From Tribonema minus (taxonomy: Eukaryota; Sar; Xanthophyceae; Tribonematales; Tribonemataceae): 64,000 bases of DNA. Shown here piece by piece: positions 44,642 through 54,145 of the stretch. The translations under genes and the position numbers were made by a program. The notes below the pieces were generated by a model. The model was given only the letters and a program-made list of their open reading frames with translations, had not been told where the DNA came from and made no database searches. The DNA lies in contig JAFCMP010000279.1 of assembly GCA_017506865.1 (NCBI GenBank), positions 124,001 through 188,000 on the forward strand, written 5' to 3'. Every line of letters starts with the position of its first letter. Position 1 is the stretch's first letter.

Positions 44642-45695
44642 GCTCGAGCCGACACCTTCGCCTTTTCGAGCCAGCGAACGGAGAGCTCTGGACTGCTGTA
44701 CCGGCAAGTGCCGCGAGCGGACCATCTCCCTGTCAACTTAGAGCGGCCTGCCTTCAGCGCCAGCCCTTTCTCCGTCTCTTAGTTAGCGCTTACGTGTATA
44801 CGGGGCGCTCGCAGCTGATCTATCGGGCCGGGAAACCGAGCAGCAATTGATAGAGCTGTTTTTTCAGCAGGACTTGTGGCGGCATATCGGAGTGCAACGA
44901 CGTCAACTGGCCACCAGTTGTCGCGTCACGGTTGCGTCCGAGACCTGTGCTGGATTAGTGTCTACCACGGTCTGGCGGGCTCTGCAAGCGGGGGAAGAAG
45001 GCGACTTCAACTTGCGCGTGAAGTCCATCATTTGCAGGGGCGTGAGTGTCTACCACCGCGAGGGCCTGCAGTGAGAATCTTGGGGTTATCAGGGGGGTTA
45101 TTGCTGCTGGAGGAGTGGCTGGAGCGATTGGCAGCTCGGAATTTGCTTGGCGTGGCGTGCGCTGAGCTCGGCGTTTTCGGATTGATTTTTTTCCTGAGCG
45201 TGGGTGGCGCGCTCTTGCGATTGGCGGGAGTATTTGCGGCTGAAATTGGGTGAGTGGCTTGCGCTGCTGCCCAGTAGTCGTTTTGGCACGCTGGCGCTAG
45301 CTCGCCGGCTGTTCATTCAGTGCTCTCTCGCGATCGCTACTGCAGTGCTTTCTTGAGGCTCGTGTATTGCGTCGTTCATCGCGCAACTTGCGGCTTGGCG
45401 GCAGTCTGGCAATGTATGCAGTGTCAGTGACCCTATCAACAATTTACTGGCACGCTACATCCACCGGAGGGTCATGTTTTGAAGGACTTCGGGCGCAGTC
45501 ATCGGGGTTTGCTGCATATGCGTTTTCTCGGAGGGGGACGCCTGTATCTCCTGCACTGTCCTGTTTTGGGTGAGTGCTGGTGGTTGACAGTTGATTGACA
45601 CCCTCATGGCTCGCTGTGCAACCCTTCATCGCCTGCTTGGCGCTGGGGGGGGGGGTGGCTGCACAGCTCTCAGTTTCGTGCAGCACAGATAGGGT
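44642..45695. other. leader region of the 44-53 kb element
   Basis: No supported gene. A short hydrophobic frame near 45090-45252 (GVFGLIFFLSVGGALLRLAG) is probably chance. Confidence 0.35.
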
Positions 45696-48143
45696 GTGAT
45701 ATCAATCAGGAATTTTTTCTGGCAGCTGTCGACATGGATTCGCGTCAGCTTGGGGCAAAACACACTCTGCGCACGCAGCCTTCGGGAGGCTGCCTCAAAT
45801 CTTTGGGACTTTTCATCAGGCCTGGAGGCAGCGGGTACTTCGCTGCCGCAGCAGTCTGGTGTATCGGCGAGAGGTGCGTCAAGGGTGCCATCGGGCACCA
45901 CAAACTCAGCCGCAACGACTGATATGATAGTGCTTGCACACGATCAGCCTGTCTCACGTCGTCTTGTTCTACAGCCGTGGTCGCGAGGCGCGGCACTGGC
46001 TGGCCAGCATCCTGCAATTCGTCAGCAGCTAGCAGACATGCGTGCTGGTACGCCGTTCATGCGGCCCGGCGGGTTCTCTACTGACTTGCCAGACTTTCGT
46101 GCATACGGCTCTGGCTGCTTGGTGGGTCGCACCATGGTGGCGACGTTAGAACCACGCAACGAGGCGTCCGGCGATGTTTTTGAGCTGGGCGTCGCGGAAA
46201 GCACAGTGATCGAGGATTATAACGGCCTTGAACTTGTCGTATGGACAGTTCGCGACTGTCATGACGATGGGCGAATAAAACTGACGCGGGGTGGTGGCAG
46301 TACTGCCCAGGGACGCCCACGGCCAGACCGTCAGCTGAAGGCTGTTGAGGTGGATATGGGCTTTCATCAGGGGCTCCTTGCGCCATTCTCCCCACAGCTT
46401 GGCGAGCTCACGCTCATGTACTCGCGCAGCTCTGACGGCGAGAAACTGACGCCGCGCATTGTACAAGTCATTGACTACGGAGAGTCGGCATCTCAACCGC
46501 TTCTGCACGCCGACGACCACGTGTCTGTGTGGAATCCTCTTGGTCACAATGGCCATGGTAGTGAGTATGGGCTGAGTGCATGGCGTTTAGCACCGCTTCG
46601 ACTGCCTGCAAGGACCCGTGTCATTGCGCTTGTTCCCGCAAATGGGCCTGATGGCGGTGGCCCACTAATGGCCGTAGTGGCCATGTTGGCAACATGGTGT
46701 GATGCGCAGCTGCACTTATCACAGTCGCGCACAGGTGCCTTCAGAATTCAGGTTCGCCCCATCTTCAACGGACAGCCCTCGGCTCACGTGGTGTCCGTGA
46801 AGTGGACACACGTGCGTCTGATCGACATGGCGGTCACCACCTACTGCTCCCTGCCACCAATGGAGACAAGCAGGCCCGCCTACGCCGTCAACCCTCGCGA
46901 CCTGCGATCATGGGCTCAGCCGCTCGTGTACTTCTGCACAGATTACAGCATGCACTCGTACCCGCAGGCTGTGCGACCACTGCGTAGCTGCTCCTCCAAG
47001 CTTGCCTTTAGTAAGCGTTCGTTGAACGCGTCAAAGCTCGCCTGCGGCAACGGGGGCTCTGCAGACCTGTGCGGCGATGGAACCGCTCTTGTGGCGGGAT
47101 TGCCGTTCAGCCGACATGGTGTTCGTGTCACAACAGTCAGGGACAGCTGCTCTACTTCTAGCGCGGTGACGCACGCGGGAGCGCGGGGCAAAAAGGGTGT
47201 CTTGACAGCATTGGACGGCACAAGTGTCTTCACAGATCTGCGCACCGCATCATGCAGCCCCAGCAGCAGCAGCTGCCACAGCACGACACGGCTCAGCGGC
47301 GATGGCAGCGCCTTTGTGCCGCACGACTCAGCTGGCACTGGCACTGGCGATGGCGATTCAACAGTGCTCAACGGCGGTGATGGCGTTGCTGAGCAGTGCA
47401 GCGCATCGTGCAACAACATCCGCGAAGCATCAGTGCTCGGCAGCGATGGCAGCGCCTGCGTGCGGCACGAGTCAGCCGGCACTGGTGATGGCGTTCCAAC
47501 GGTGCTCAACTGCGTGCGGCACGAGTCAGCTGGCACTGGCGATGGCGATTCAACAGTGCTCAACGGCGGTGATGGCGTTGCTGAGCAGTGCAGCACATCG
47601 TGCAACAACATCTGCGAAGCATCGGTGCTCAGTAGCGATGGCAGCACCTGCGCGCGGCACGAGTCAGCTGGCACTGGCGATGGAGATCCAGCAGTGCTCA
47701 GCGGCGGTGATGGCGTTGCTGAGCAGTGCAGCGCATCGTGCAACAACATCTGCGAAACAGCAGCGCTCAGCAGTGATGGCAGCACATCTGTGCCGCGCAG
47801 CTTGGAAGGCAGCGATGTTGACCTCGCACCAGCGCCCTGCGACGTGATGCCTGCAGCCACCACGCACTCTGTCTGCAGTGAGGATATTTGTGCTGCCTTG
47901 GCAGCCAGCGCGGACATTTGCTCTGTGCTCTTAAAACCAGCAGGCGACAGTGGCGCAGGCACTGTGACACGACCTGGTGTCGATTGTAATGGTGTCGGTG
48001 GCGGTTCTGCTGGGGTTAGCATCGATACGGCGAGACCAGTCGAAACAAGGCGCCGGATCCCAACAGCAGCAGACCTGATGAGGAGGACAGCCCTGCAGTG
48101 CTCAACAGCAGTAGCGAAACCCATGCTGCGCCTACGGCACTGA
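45696..48143 (+). CDS. large unknown protein of the 44-53 kb element (up to 815 residues)
   Basis: The first 75 codons are of doubtful coding value; ATG at 45924 (MIVLAHDQPVSRRLVLQPWS) is a better start. Residues up to about 430 look globular (GELTLMYSRSSDGEKLTPRI, then WTHVRLIDMAVTTYCSLPP), followed by a Ser/Gly/Cys-rich region with tandem repeats. Near 48000 the coding signal moves to another frame (PDEEDSPAVLNSSSETHAAP) that leads toward a CCHC knuckle. Its place between terminal repeats, upstream of a knuckle, suggests a Gag-like structural protein. No reverse transcriptase, integrase or transposase is visible. I do not recognise the fold. Confidence 0.5.
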   Translation: MISIRNFFWQLSTWIRVSLGQNTLCARSLREAASNLWDFSSGLEAAGTSLPQQSGVSARGASRVPSGTTNSAATTDMIVLAHDQPVSRRLVLQPWSRGAALAGQHPAIRQQLADMRAGTPFMRPGGFSTDLPDFRAYGSGCLVGRTMVATLEPRNEASGDVFELGVAESTVIEDYNGLELVVWTVRDCHDDGRIKLTRGGGSTAQGRPRPDRQLKAVEVDMGFHQGLLAPFSPQLGELTLMYSRSSDGEKLTPRIVQVIDYGESASQPLLHADDHVSVWNPLGHNGHGSEYGLSAWRLAPLRLPARTRVIALVPANGPDGGGPLMAVVAMLATWCDAQLHLSQSRTGAFRIQVRPIFNGQPSAHVVSVKWTHVRLIDMAVTTYCSLPPMETSRPAYAVNPRDLRSWAQPLVYFCTDYSMHSYPQAVRPLRSCSSKLAFSKRSLNASKLACGNGGSADLCGDGTALVAGLPFSRHGVRVTTVRDSCSTSSAVTHAGARGKKGVLTALDGTSVFTDLRTASCSPSSSSCHSTTRLSGDGSAFVPHDSAGTGTGDGDSTVLNGGDGVAEQCSASCNNIREASVLGSDGSACVRHESAGTGDGVPTVLNCVRHESAGTGDGDSTVLNGGDGVAEQCSTSCNNICEASVLSSDGSTCARHESAGTGDGDPAVLSGGDGVAEQCSASCNNICETAALSSDGSTSVPRSLEGSDVDLAPAPCDVMPAATTHSVCSEDICAALAASADICSVLLKPAGDSGAGTVTRPGVDCNGVGGGSAGVSIDTARPVETRRRIPTAADLMRRTALQCSTAVAKPMLRLRH
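47290..47800 (+). repeat. coding tandem repeat, 138-bp unit
   Basis: About three units carrying GDGVAEQCSASCNNICEAS and RHESAGTGDGD, plus one extra 54-bp partial unit near 47500. All periods are multiples of 3, so the frame is kept. Each unit has two Cys pairs. Confidence 0.9.
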
Positions 48144-49422
48144 GCATGGTTAACCCCACATGCCTCAGCAACAATGGTGATGCTGGGACGCAGCAGGCTG
48201 CAGCTGGAAGTGGCCACGACATGGCAACTGGCGACCACAACTCTGGCACCGCACTCACTGCTGCAACGGAGCCATCGGTAGCTGGTGCGCCTCCACGTAC
48301 TTCAGTCGCAAAGGCACCCTCTGCTCGCAGCAATGGTGCCAGACACCCTAGCAGGCAGTGTACTCATGTGGGATGCTCGGACATTTGGTGGCCCGCTGCT
48401 GGAAGCTGCATCCCCAGTTGAAACGCAATTTGTCGCCTATAAAGGCGGCCTCAACAGCAATAGCGTCCCGAAAGCAGCCATCAGCGGCTCAGACTCCCGT
48501 GAAGCGTCGTGGTGGTGGTGGTGACAACACACACCGTCATGCTGGTGCGTGTCTACGTCCTATAGCTGGCTCAAAGAGTTCAGCAGGTGCCAGCAATACA
48601 GCCGGCACGGAGGAGCGTGCTTTGCGCAAGCAGGTGGCACGACTCAAACAGGATGCTGCTGTCTTGCGCGAACGCTTGGCGGGATTGGAGAGCCGGAGGA
48701 AGGAGTCCGCTGTTCCCGCAGATGCCCATGCGGCGCCCTGTTGCAGTGGGCAGCAGTCAACATCCTTCCGCGCTACGCTTCAAGCGATTGTGGAGCTGTG
48801 TCAGCAGCTGCTGGCAGATGCCGCAGATCCAACGTCAAAAGTGGTTTTGCTCAGCAGTGCGCTCGCGGACGGGAGCAGTGGCGTGACGGCACCAGCATGC
48901 GGCAGCAGTGGCAGCAACAGCACAGTGTGTGGTGGAGCCAAACCCAGCACCATCAACTCTGAGCACTGCAACACAGGTGCGCGCACGGCTGCTGGGAACA
49001 GCGGCCATGACATACGTGGAAGCTGCACTGGAGTCAAGTTGGTGATCAAGGCAAGTGTCGCGACGTCTGTGCGGAGAAAAGCGGCTGCTCCTCATCGCCG
49101 CACTGCAGCTGGTGCTAGCGTCAACATGGCTCAGCAAACGGTAGCTGCGCAGGCGTCTTCGAGGAAACCCGCAGCTACTGCTGGCTCCATGCATGCAGAT
49201 GACATGCTTCCTGCAGCTGTCGCACCGCCTTTGACAGCAAAGCACACAGGCGCTATCACACACAACGCGACAGCAACGGCTCCCGTGGCACCTCACGTGG
49301 CTCTGCGGTACGGCAGCCTCATTCACAACCAAGGGCCATGCGGACGGCTCAGCAGGCGGCTCGGTCTCAGCGTAAGCATGGAGTTATCAGTGCACCGCCT
49401 GCAACACGCAGTGCGCCCGTGA
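48098..49422 (+). pseudogene. CCHC zinc-knuckle and coiled-coil segment, copy A, with a frame break
   Basis: Coding signal enters in one frame to RHPSRQC at 48360, then continues in another frame from the next bases as YSCGMLGHLVARCWKLHP. Taken together this is a CX2CX4HX4C nucleic-acid-binding knuckle with a one-base loss between its first and second Cys. After it comes a Lys/Arg-rich stretch, a leucine-heptad coiled coil (LRKQVARLKQDAAVLRERLA, about 48620-48700) and a Ser/Thr/Ala-rich tail to 49422. Knuckle plus coiled coil is typical of retroelement Gag proteins. Copy B at 51.4-52.6 kb has the same break. Confidence 0.6.
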
Positions 49423-51051
49423 GTGCTGCATTGGCGCCAGCGGCAGCGAAGCTTGGTGGGCCACGCGATACCGGCGTATGCGAGCATGCCGTAATGGGCA
49501 GATCAGCACGCAAGGATTGAGGCGTGGCTGGGCTCCGCAACACCAGCAAACATGCCATGCCACAACGCTCAGCAGCACGGGAGACACCGCGACTTCGCGT
49601 TCTGCGGAGAACAGCAGCATGGCGCTGGCAGTTGGCACGATGGCGCTCTTCAACATCAGCCATGCCACTACGCTGCCGAGCGCAGTCAGTGCCTATACTG
49701 CAGTGTGCTGCGACGATGTCACTAGACCTTGCAGCCCCTGGATGTTATCGTGCTGGCGCAGCTACATGAGCACAGAACGGCGGTGCCTTCCAAAGCCTCC
49801 GTGGACGCAGGTGGACGTTGAAGAGCTGGGGGGGGACCAGCTTGGCCACAGCGGAGCAGCACGGCAGCGCCGGGATGTCAGGTACTGTCCGTCCAGGCCC
49901 CAACAGCACTCTGCCCCATGTTTGGACAGGGGTACATGATGGCAGCAACCAGCGTCTGGATCCTGGGGGGGGTATGTGGCATGTACCCCTTAATGCGTGC
50001 GGCTCGTAACGCAGTAGCGAGCCACATGGACGGGGTGCAGGCCACAAGTCCCGCCCACCCACCCTTTTAGTGCGCTGGCTGTGTGCATGTACGGCCCGGC
50101 CCGTACATGGGGGGGGAGGTCAGCGGCGCGCAAGCATATGCGAGCGTTGCAACCCTAGGGACAGATGGTGGCCATGTCGCAGTGGACATGCGGCGGCGGT
50201 ATCAGTGCAGGCTTAGGCGCTGTGCTGTTGGTGATCTACGCGCTCAGGCGGTCATGGCGGACGGTGGAGGTGCATCAGGGACAGGGCACAACACGGCGGG
50301 GCGCTTGAGGTTGCCACGCAGCAGAACAGGACCAGGAGCACGGCGGCAGTGGTCAGGGGCTAGAGAGGCGTGCTGCTTCCGCTGCGGCAAAAGGGCGTGT
50401 TCGGGTTAGCTGGTAGCAGCTACAGGCGGCGCAGGGGCGTGCGCGGAGGAGCTCTGGCGATTAGGAAATCAAGGGCCCCGGGTTGAGTCAATACCAAGTG
50501 TGTAATGGCGCAGTTCATACATGTAGCCATGATGACGGCCTTATGCCGACCTTTCAGAGCGCTGAGGTGCTAGAGCTGGAGAGCAAAGCCCATCTGATGC
50601 TGTAGCACTGCTGGCATGTTGCCTTCTGTTGTCACTTAGGGTGAGTCACCCTCGAGCAGGTCATTTGACCTGCCTATGCACATTATGCCGCGAGCAGTTT
50701 CGTACTGTATGCGGCAAGGGTACTTCAGACTATGCACTTAAGGCCGAGCAAGCGGATGTAGCAGCATTAGGTGTGGCCTCAAGAGGAGGAGACGCGCAGC
50801 GCGATAGTTCTTGCACCGGCTCAGCGATGGGGGGGGGTATGTTTTGCCGTCGCTGGGCAGTCTGTCACTGGCCTTAGTGTGTAGCTTTTGTGTGTGTGCG
50901 GCCTTGCACAATTTCTGCTGCATGTGGTGCCTGCTCTCGCGCAGTGATGGTTCATGCAGTTGTTCTGCACAGGCATGCACAAGGAAAAGGATAGCCATTG
51001 ACCGCTGCTGGTTGTCTGCATGGATGCAGAGAGCACCATGCAGGGTAGGTA
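49423..51051. other. 3' part of copy A
   Basis: 49500-50050 and 50650-50830 match parts of copy B, including CTLCREQFRTVCG at about 50680, a Cys-rich motif. 50500-50640 and the C/G-run stretches show nothing supported. Confidence 0.4.
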
Positions 51052-51383
51052 TGTGGCAGCGGTGCATGCAGAGGTGCAAGTGCGACAGCACATGTGTAGC
51101 GGTTGATGAGACGCACAACTCTGCATGCATTTGTTGAAGTTGTAAGTTCAACTTCAAGTTGAGGTTGATGTTCAACTTGAAGTTGAAGTAGGGTTGCTCC
51201 GCATGTTGGTTTAGGGTCAGCGTCATGCGCTGAGCAATGCTGCGCTGCTTGCAACTGCTAATAAATCACTGGACACCTTGAACAAGCTGGAAGCCTACCT
51301 CTCATGGACATATGGCCCCCGCCCTGAAAATGCGTAGTTGGTAGACACATCAAGGCCGCTAGGCCACATCTGGTGACCGGAGT
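51052..51383 (+). repeat. terminal repeat L2
   Basis: 332 bp, matches L1 (44296-44641). The similarity to the third copy extends left to about 50830 through a G run and GCATGCACAAG words. Confidence 0.75.
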
Positions 51384-53100
51384 CGTAACGCAGTAGCGAG
51401 CCACATGGACGGGGTGCAGGCCACACCCACATGCCTCAGCAACAGCAACAATGATGATGCTAGGACGCAGCAGGCTGCAGCTGGAAGCGGCCACGACATG
51501 GCAACTGGCGACCACAGCTCTGGCACTGCATTCACTGCCGAAACGAAGCCATCAGCAGCTGGTGCGCCTCCAAGTACGTCAGTCGCAAAGGCACCCTCTG
51601 CTCGCAGCAGTGGTGCCAGACACCCTAGCAGGCAGTGTACTCATGTGGGATGCTCGGACATTTGGTGGCCCGCTGCTGGAAGCTGCATCCCCAGTTGAGA
51701 CGCAATTTGTCGCCTATACAGGCGGCCTCAACAGCAATAGCGTCCCGAATGCAGTCATCAGCGGCTCACACTTCCGTGAAACGTCCTGGTGGTGACAACA
51801 CACACCGTCATGCTGGTGCGCATCTACGTCCTGTCCTATAGCTGGCTCGAAGAGTTCAGCAGGTGCCAGCAATACAGTCAGCAAGGAGTAGCGTGCTTTG
51901 CGCAAGCAGGTGGCACGACTCAAACAGAATACTGCTGTCTCGCGCGAACGCTTGGCAAGATTGGAGAGCCGGAGGAAGGAGTCCGCTGTTCCCGCAGATG
52001 CGCATGCGGCGTCCTGCTGCAGTGGGCAGCAGCCAACAGCCTTCCGCGCTGCGCTTCAAGCGATTGTGGAGCTGTGTCAGCAGCTGCTGGCAGATGCCGC
52101 AGATCCAACGTCAAAAGTGGTTTTGCTCAGCAGTGCGCTCGCGGACGGGAGCAGTGGCGTGACGGCACCAGCATGCGGCAGCAGTGGCAGCAACAGCACA
52201 GTGTGTGGTGGAGCCAAACCCAGCACCATCAACTCTGAGCACTGCAACACAGGTGCGCGCACGGCTGCTGGGAACAACGGCTATGACATACGCGGAAGCT
52301 GCACTGGAGGCAAGTCGGTGATCAAGGCAAGTGTCGCAACATCGTGCGGAGAACAGCGGCTGCTCCTCATCGCCGCACTGCAGCTGGTGCTGGCGTCAAC
52401 ATGGCTCAGCAAACGGTAGCTGGGCAGGCGTCTTCGAGGAAACCCGCAGCTGCTGCTGGCTCCATGCATGCAGATGACATGCTTCCTGCAGCTGTCACAC
52501 CGCCTTTGACAGCAAAGCTGCACACAGGCGCCATGGCAGACAATGCGGCAGAAACGGATCCTCTCGTGGCACTGCAGTAAGGCAGCCTCAGTCACAGCTA
52601 AGAGCCGTGCGGACGACTCAGCAGGGGGCTCGGTCTCAGCGTCAGCATGGAGTTGTCAGTGCACCGCTTGCAACACGCAGTGCGCCCGTGAGTGCTGCAT
52701 TGACGCACGCAGCGGCAGTGGAGCTTGGCGGGCAACGCAATAACGGCGTATGCGAACATCCCGTTGTGGCCAGATCAGCACGCGAGGATTGAGGCGTGGC
52801 TGGGCTCCGCAACACAAGCGATGCCGCTCCAAACTGCGAGCGTGCCGTTATCGGCATATCAGCACGCAGCGATGATAGAGGCCAATGCACATCATGCCGC
52901 AATCAGTATTTGGTGTGCGCCCAGGTGGTCAATGCAACGCATTTCGACCTGTACGACAATCGTACAGGTCGAAATGCGTTGCATTGACCACCTGGGCGCA
53001 CATTGGCAAGGGGTACTTCAGACTTTGCAGTAAAGACCGATTAAGCGGATGATGGAAGCATTAGGTGTGGCCTCACGAGGAGGAGATGCGCGCCGCGCGA
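51384..53100 (+). mobile_element. copy B, shortened and rearranged duplicate of the element interior
   Basis: 51383-51425 equals 50004-50046 (43 bp), then the sequence jumps to material equal to 48154 onward, including the knuckle (about 51630), the coiled coil (LRKQVARLKQNTAVSRERLA) and the tail to about 52800. From about 52850 it matches 50670 onward. It has stops that copy A lacks (for example TAG after KEE near 51890). The large upstream protein is missing from this copy. Confidence 0.8.
52914..53002. repeat. perfect fold-back, 42-bp arms, 5-base loop
   Basis: Arms 52914-52955 and 52961-53002 are exact reverse complements with loop ACAAT. The left arm continues the element's coding-like text (QYLVCAQVVNATHFDLYDN); the right arm is its copy on the other strand. 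Copy A lacks it. Confidence 0.97.
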
Positions 53101-53665
53101 TAGATCTTGCACCGGCTCAGCGGCGGGGGGTGGGGGGGATGTTTTGCCGTCTCTGGCAGTCTGTGACTAGCTATGGTGTCGTTCTGTGTGTGTGCCGTCT
53201 TGCAAATTGCTGCTGTGGTGCCTGTTCTCGCGCAGTGACGTTTGCCAGAGAGCGCTTTGCACACATGCACTTAATCTGTAGGCATGCACAAGAAAATGAT
53301 AGGAGGCATTGACCGCTGCAGCGGCCGGTTGTGTGCATGCTTGGATGCAGTGAGGGGTATGTGCAGCGGTGAATGTAGTGGTGCAAGAGCGATAGCAGTA
53401 ATGTCATGATTGTTGAGGATGCAATATCAGCTGTGATGTTGAAGTGAAAATCTCAATTTCAAATTGGGAGTAAAACTTGAAATTGAAGTAGTGTAGAAGT
53501 AGTGCAGAAGTAGTAGTGTAGGCTTGGGCGTTATGCGTGGTCATGCGCTGAGCGTGCACTGCTTGCAACTGCTAGTGTTTGAATCATTGGAAACCTTGAA
53601 ACAAGCTGGAAGCTCGATGTATATATGGCAGACGCTATGGAAGTGTGTAAGTTGTAGATATCCCA
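53100..53665 (+). repeat. terminal repeat L3, divergent
   Basis: Shares with L2 the G run, TGTTTTGCCGTC, GTGGTGCCTG(T/C)TCTCGCGCAGTG, the GTTGAAGT tracts, CTGCTTGCAACTGCTA and AACAAGCTGGAAGC. More diverged than L1 and L2 are from each other. Confidence 0.7.
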
Positions 53666-54145
53666 TGGTGATACAGAGTCCATGTCACCATGCAGTTCTC
53701 GTGCTGTGTACACCTTGACGGTACTGTACAAGCATACCTCAGGCCAGTTTCACTTGAGGACCGTTCCAAGGAATTTGCTCAGACTGTTCCGGGAACTTGT
53801 TTGCACAGAACACTCTGGGGCAGCATTCCTAGTGGCTTGCTCTGGCCTGTTGCCTCACTTGCTAGCCAGCTGTGGACAGCAGGGACTCGTTGGAGCTGAA
53901 CCATCACTGATACACAGAGGTATCACACAATAGATAGCAGTCCCTGAGAGCATAGCGTATGTTGCAGCCCCAGATGCTTCTTCAGCTTCTACAGCAAGAA
54001 AGAAACATGCTGCGTTGGCACGTGGTTGGGTCTAATTATGTTGTGGAGCCCGCAAAGAGCAGTAGCCAAGCACAGCAGTGGCTGAACATGGTCCTGTAAT
54101 CACTCGTACTTCTATATTTGTCACAAACCAAGGGGGCACGGGGAG
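53666..54145. other. stretch without recognisable genes
   Basis: A plus frame at 53690-53899 is open but has no further support. It is the 3' flank of the LRR gene. Confidence 0.4.

Noticed and set aside
44147..44725. 192-residue minus-strand frame in repeat L1
   Set aside because: Made of Asn/Leu/Lys runs from the GTTGAAGTT tracts; a similar frame occurs in L2 only because the repeat is copied.
46943..48238. 431-residue open frame antisense to the large unknown protein
   Set aside because: It mirrors the repeats of the plus-strand frame, is open because of that strand's codon bias, and has no independent motif; the plus frame has globular-looking sequence upstream.
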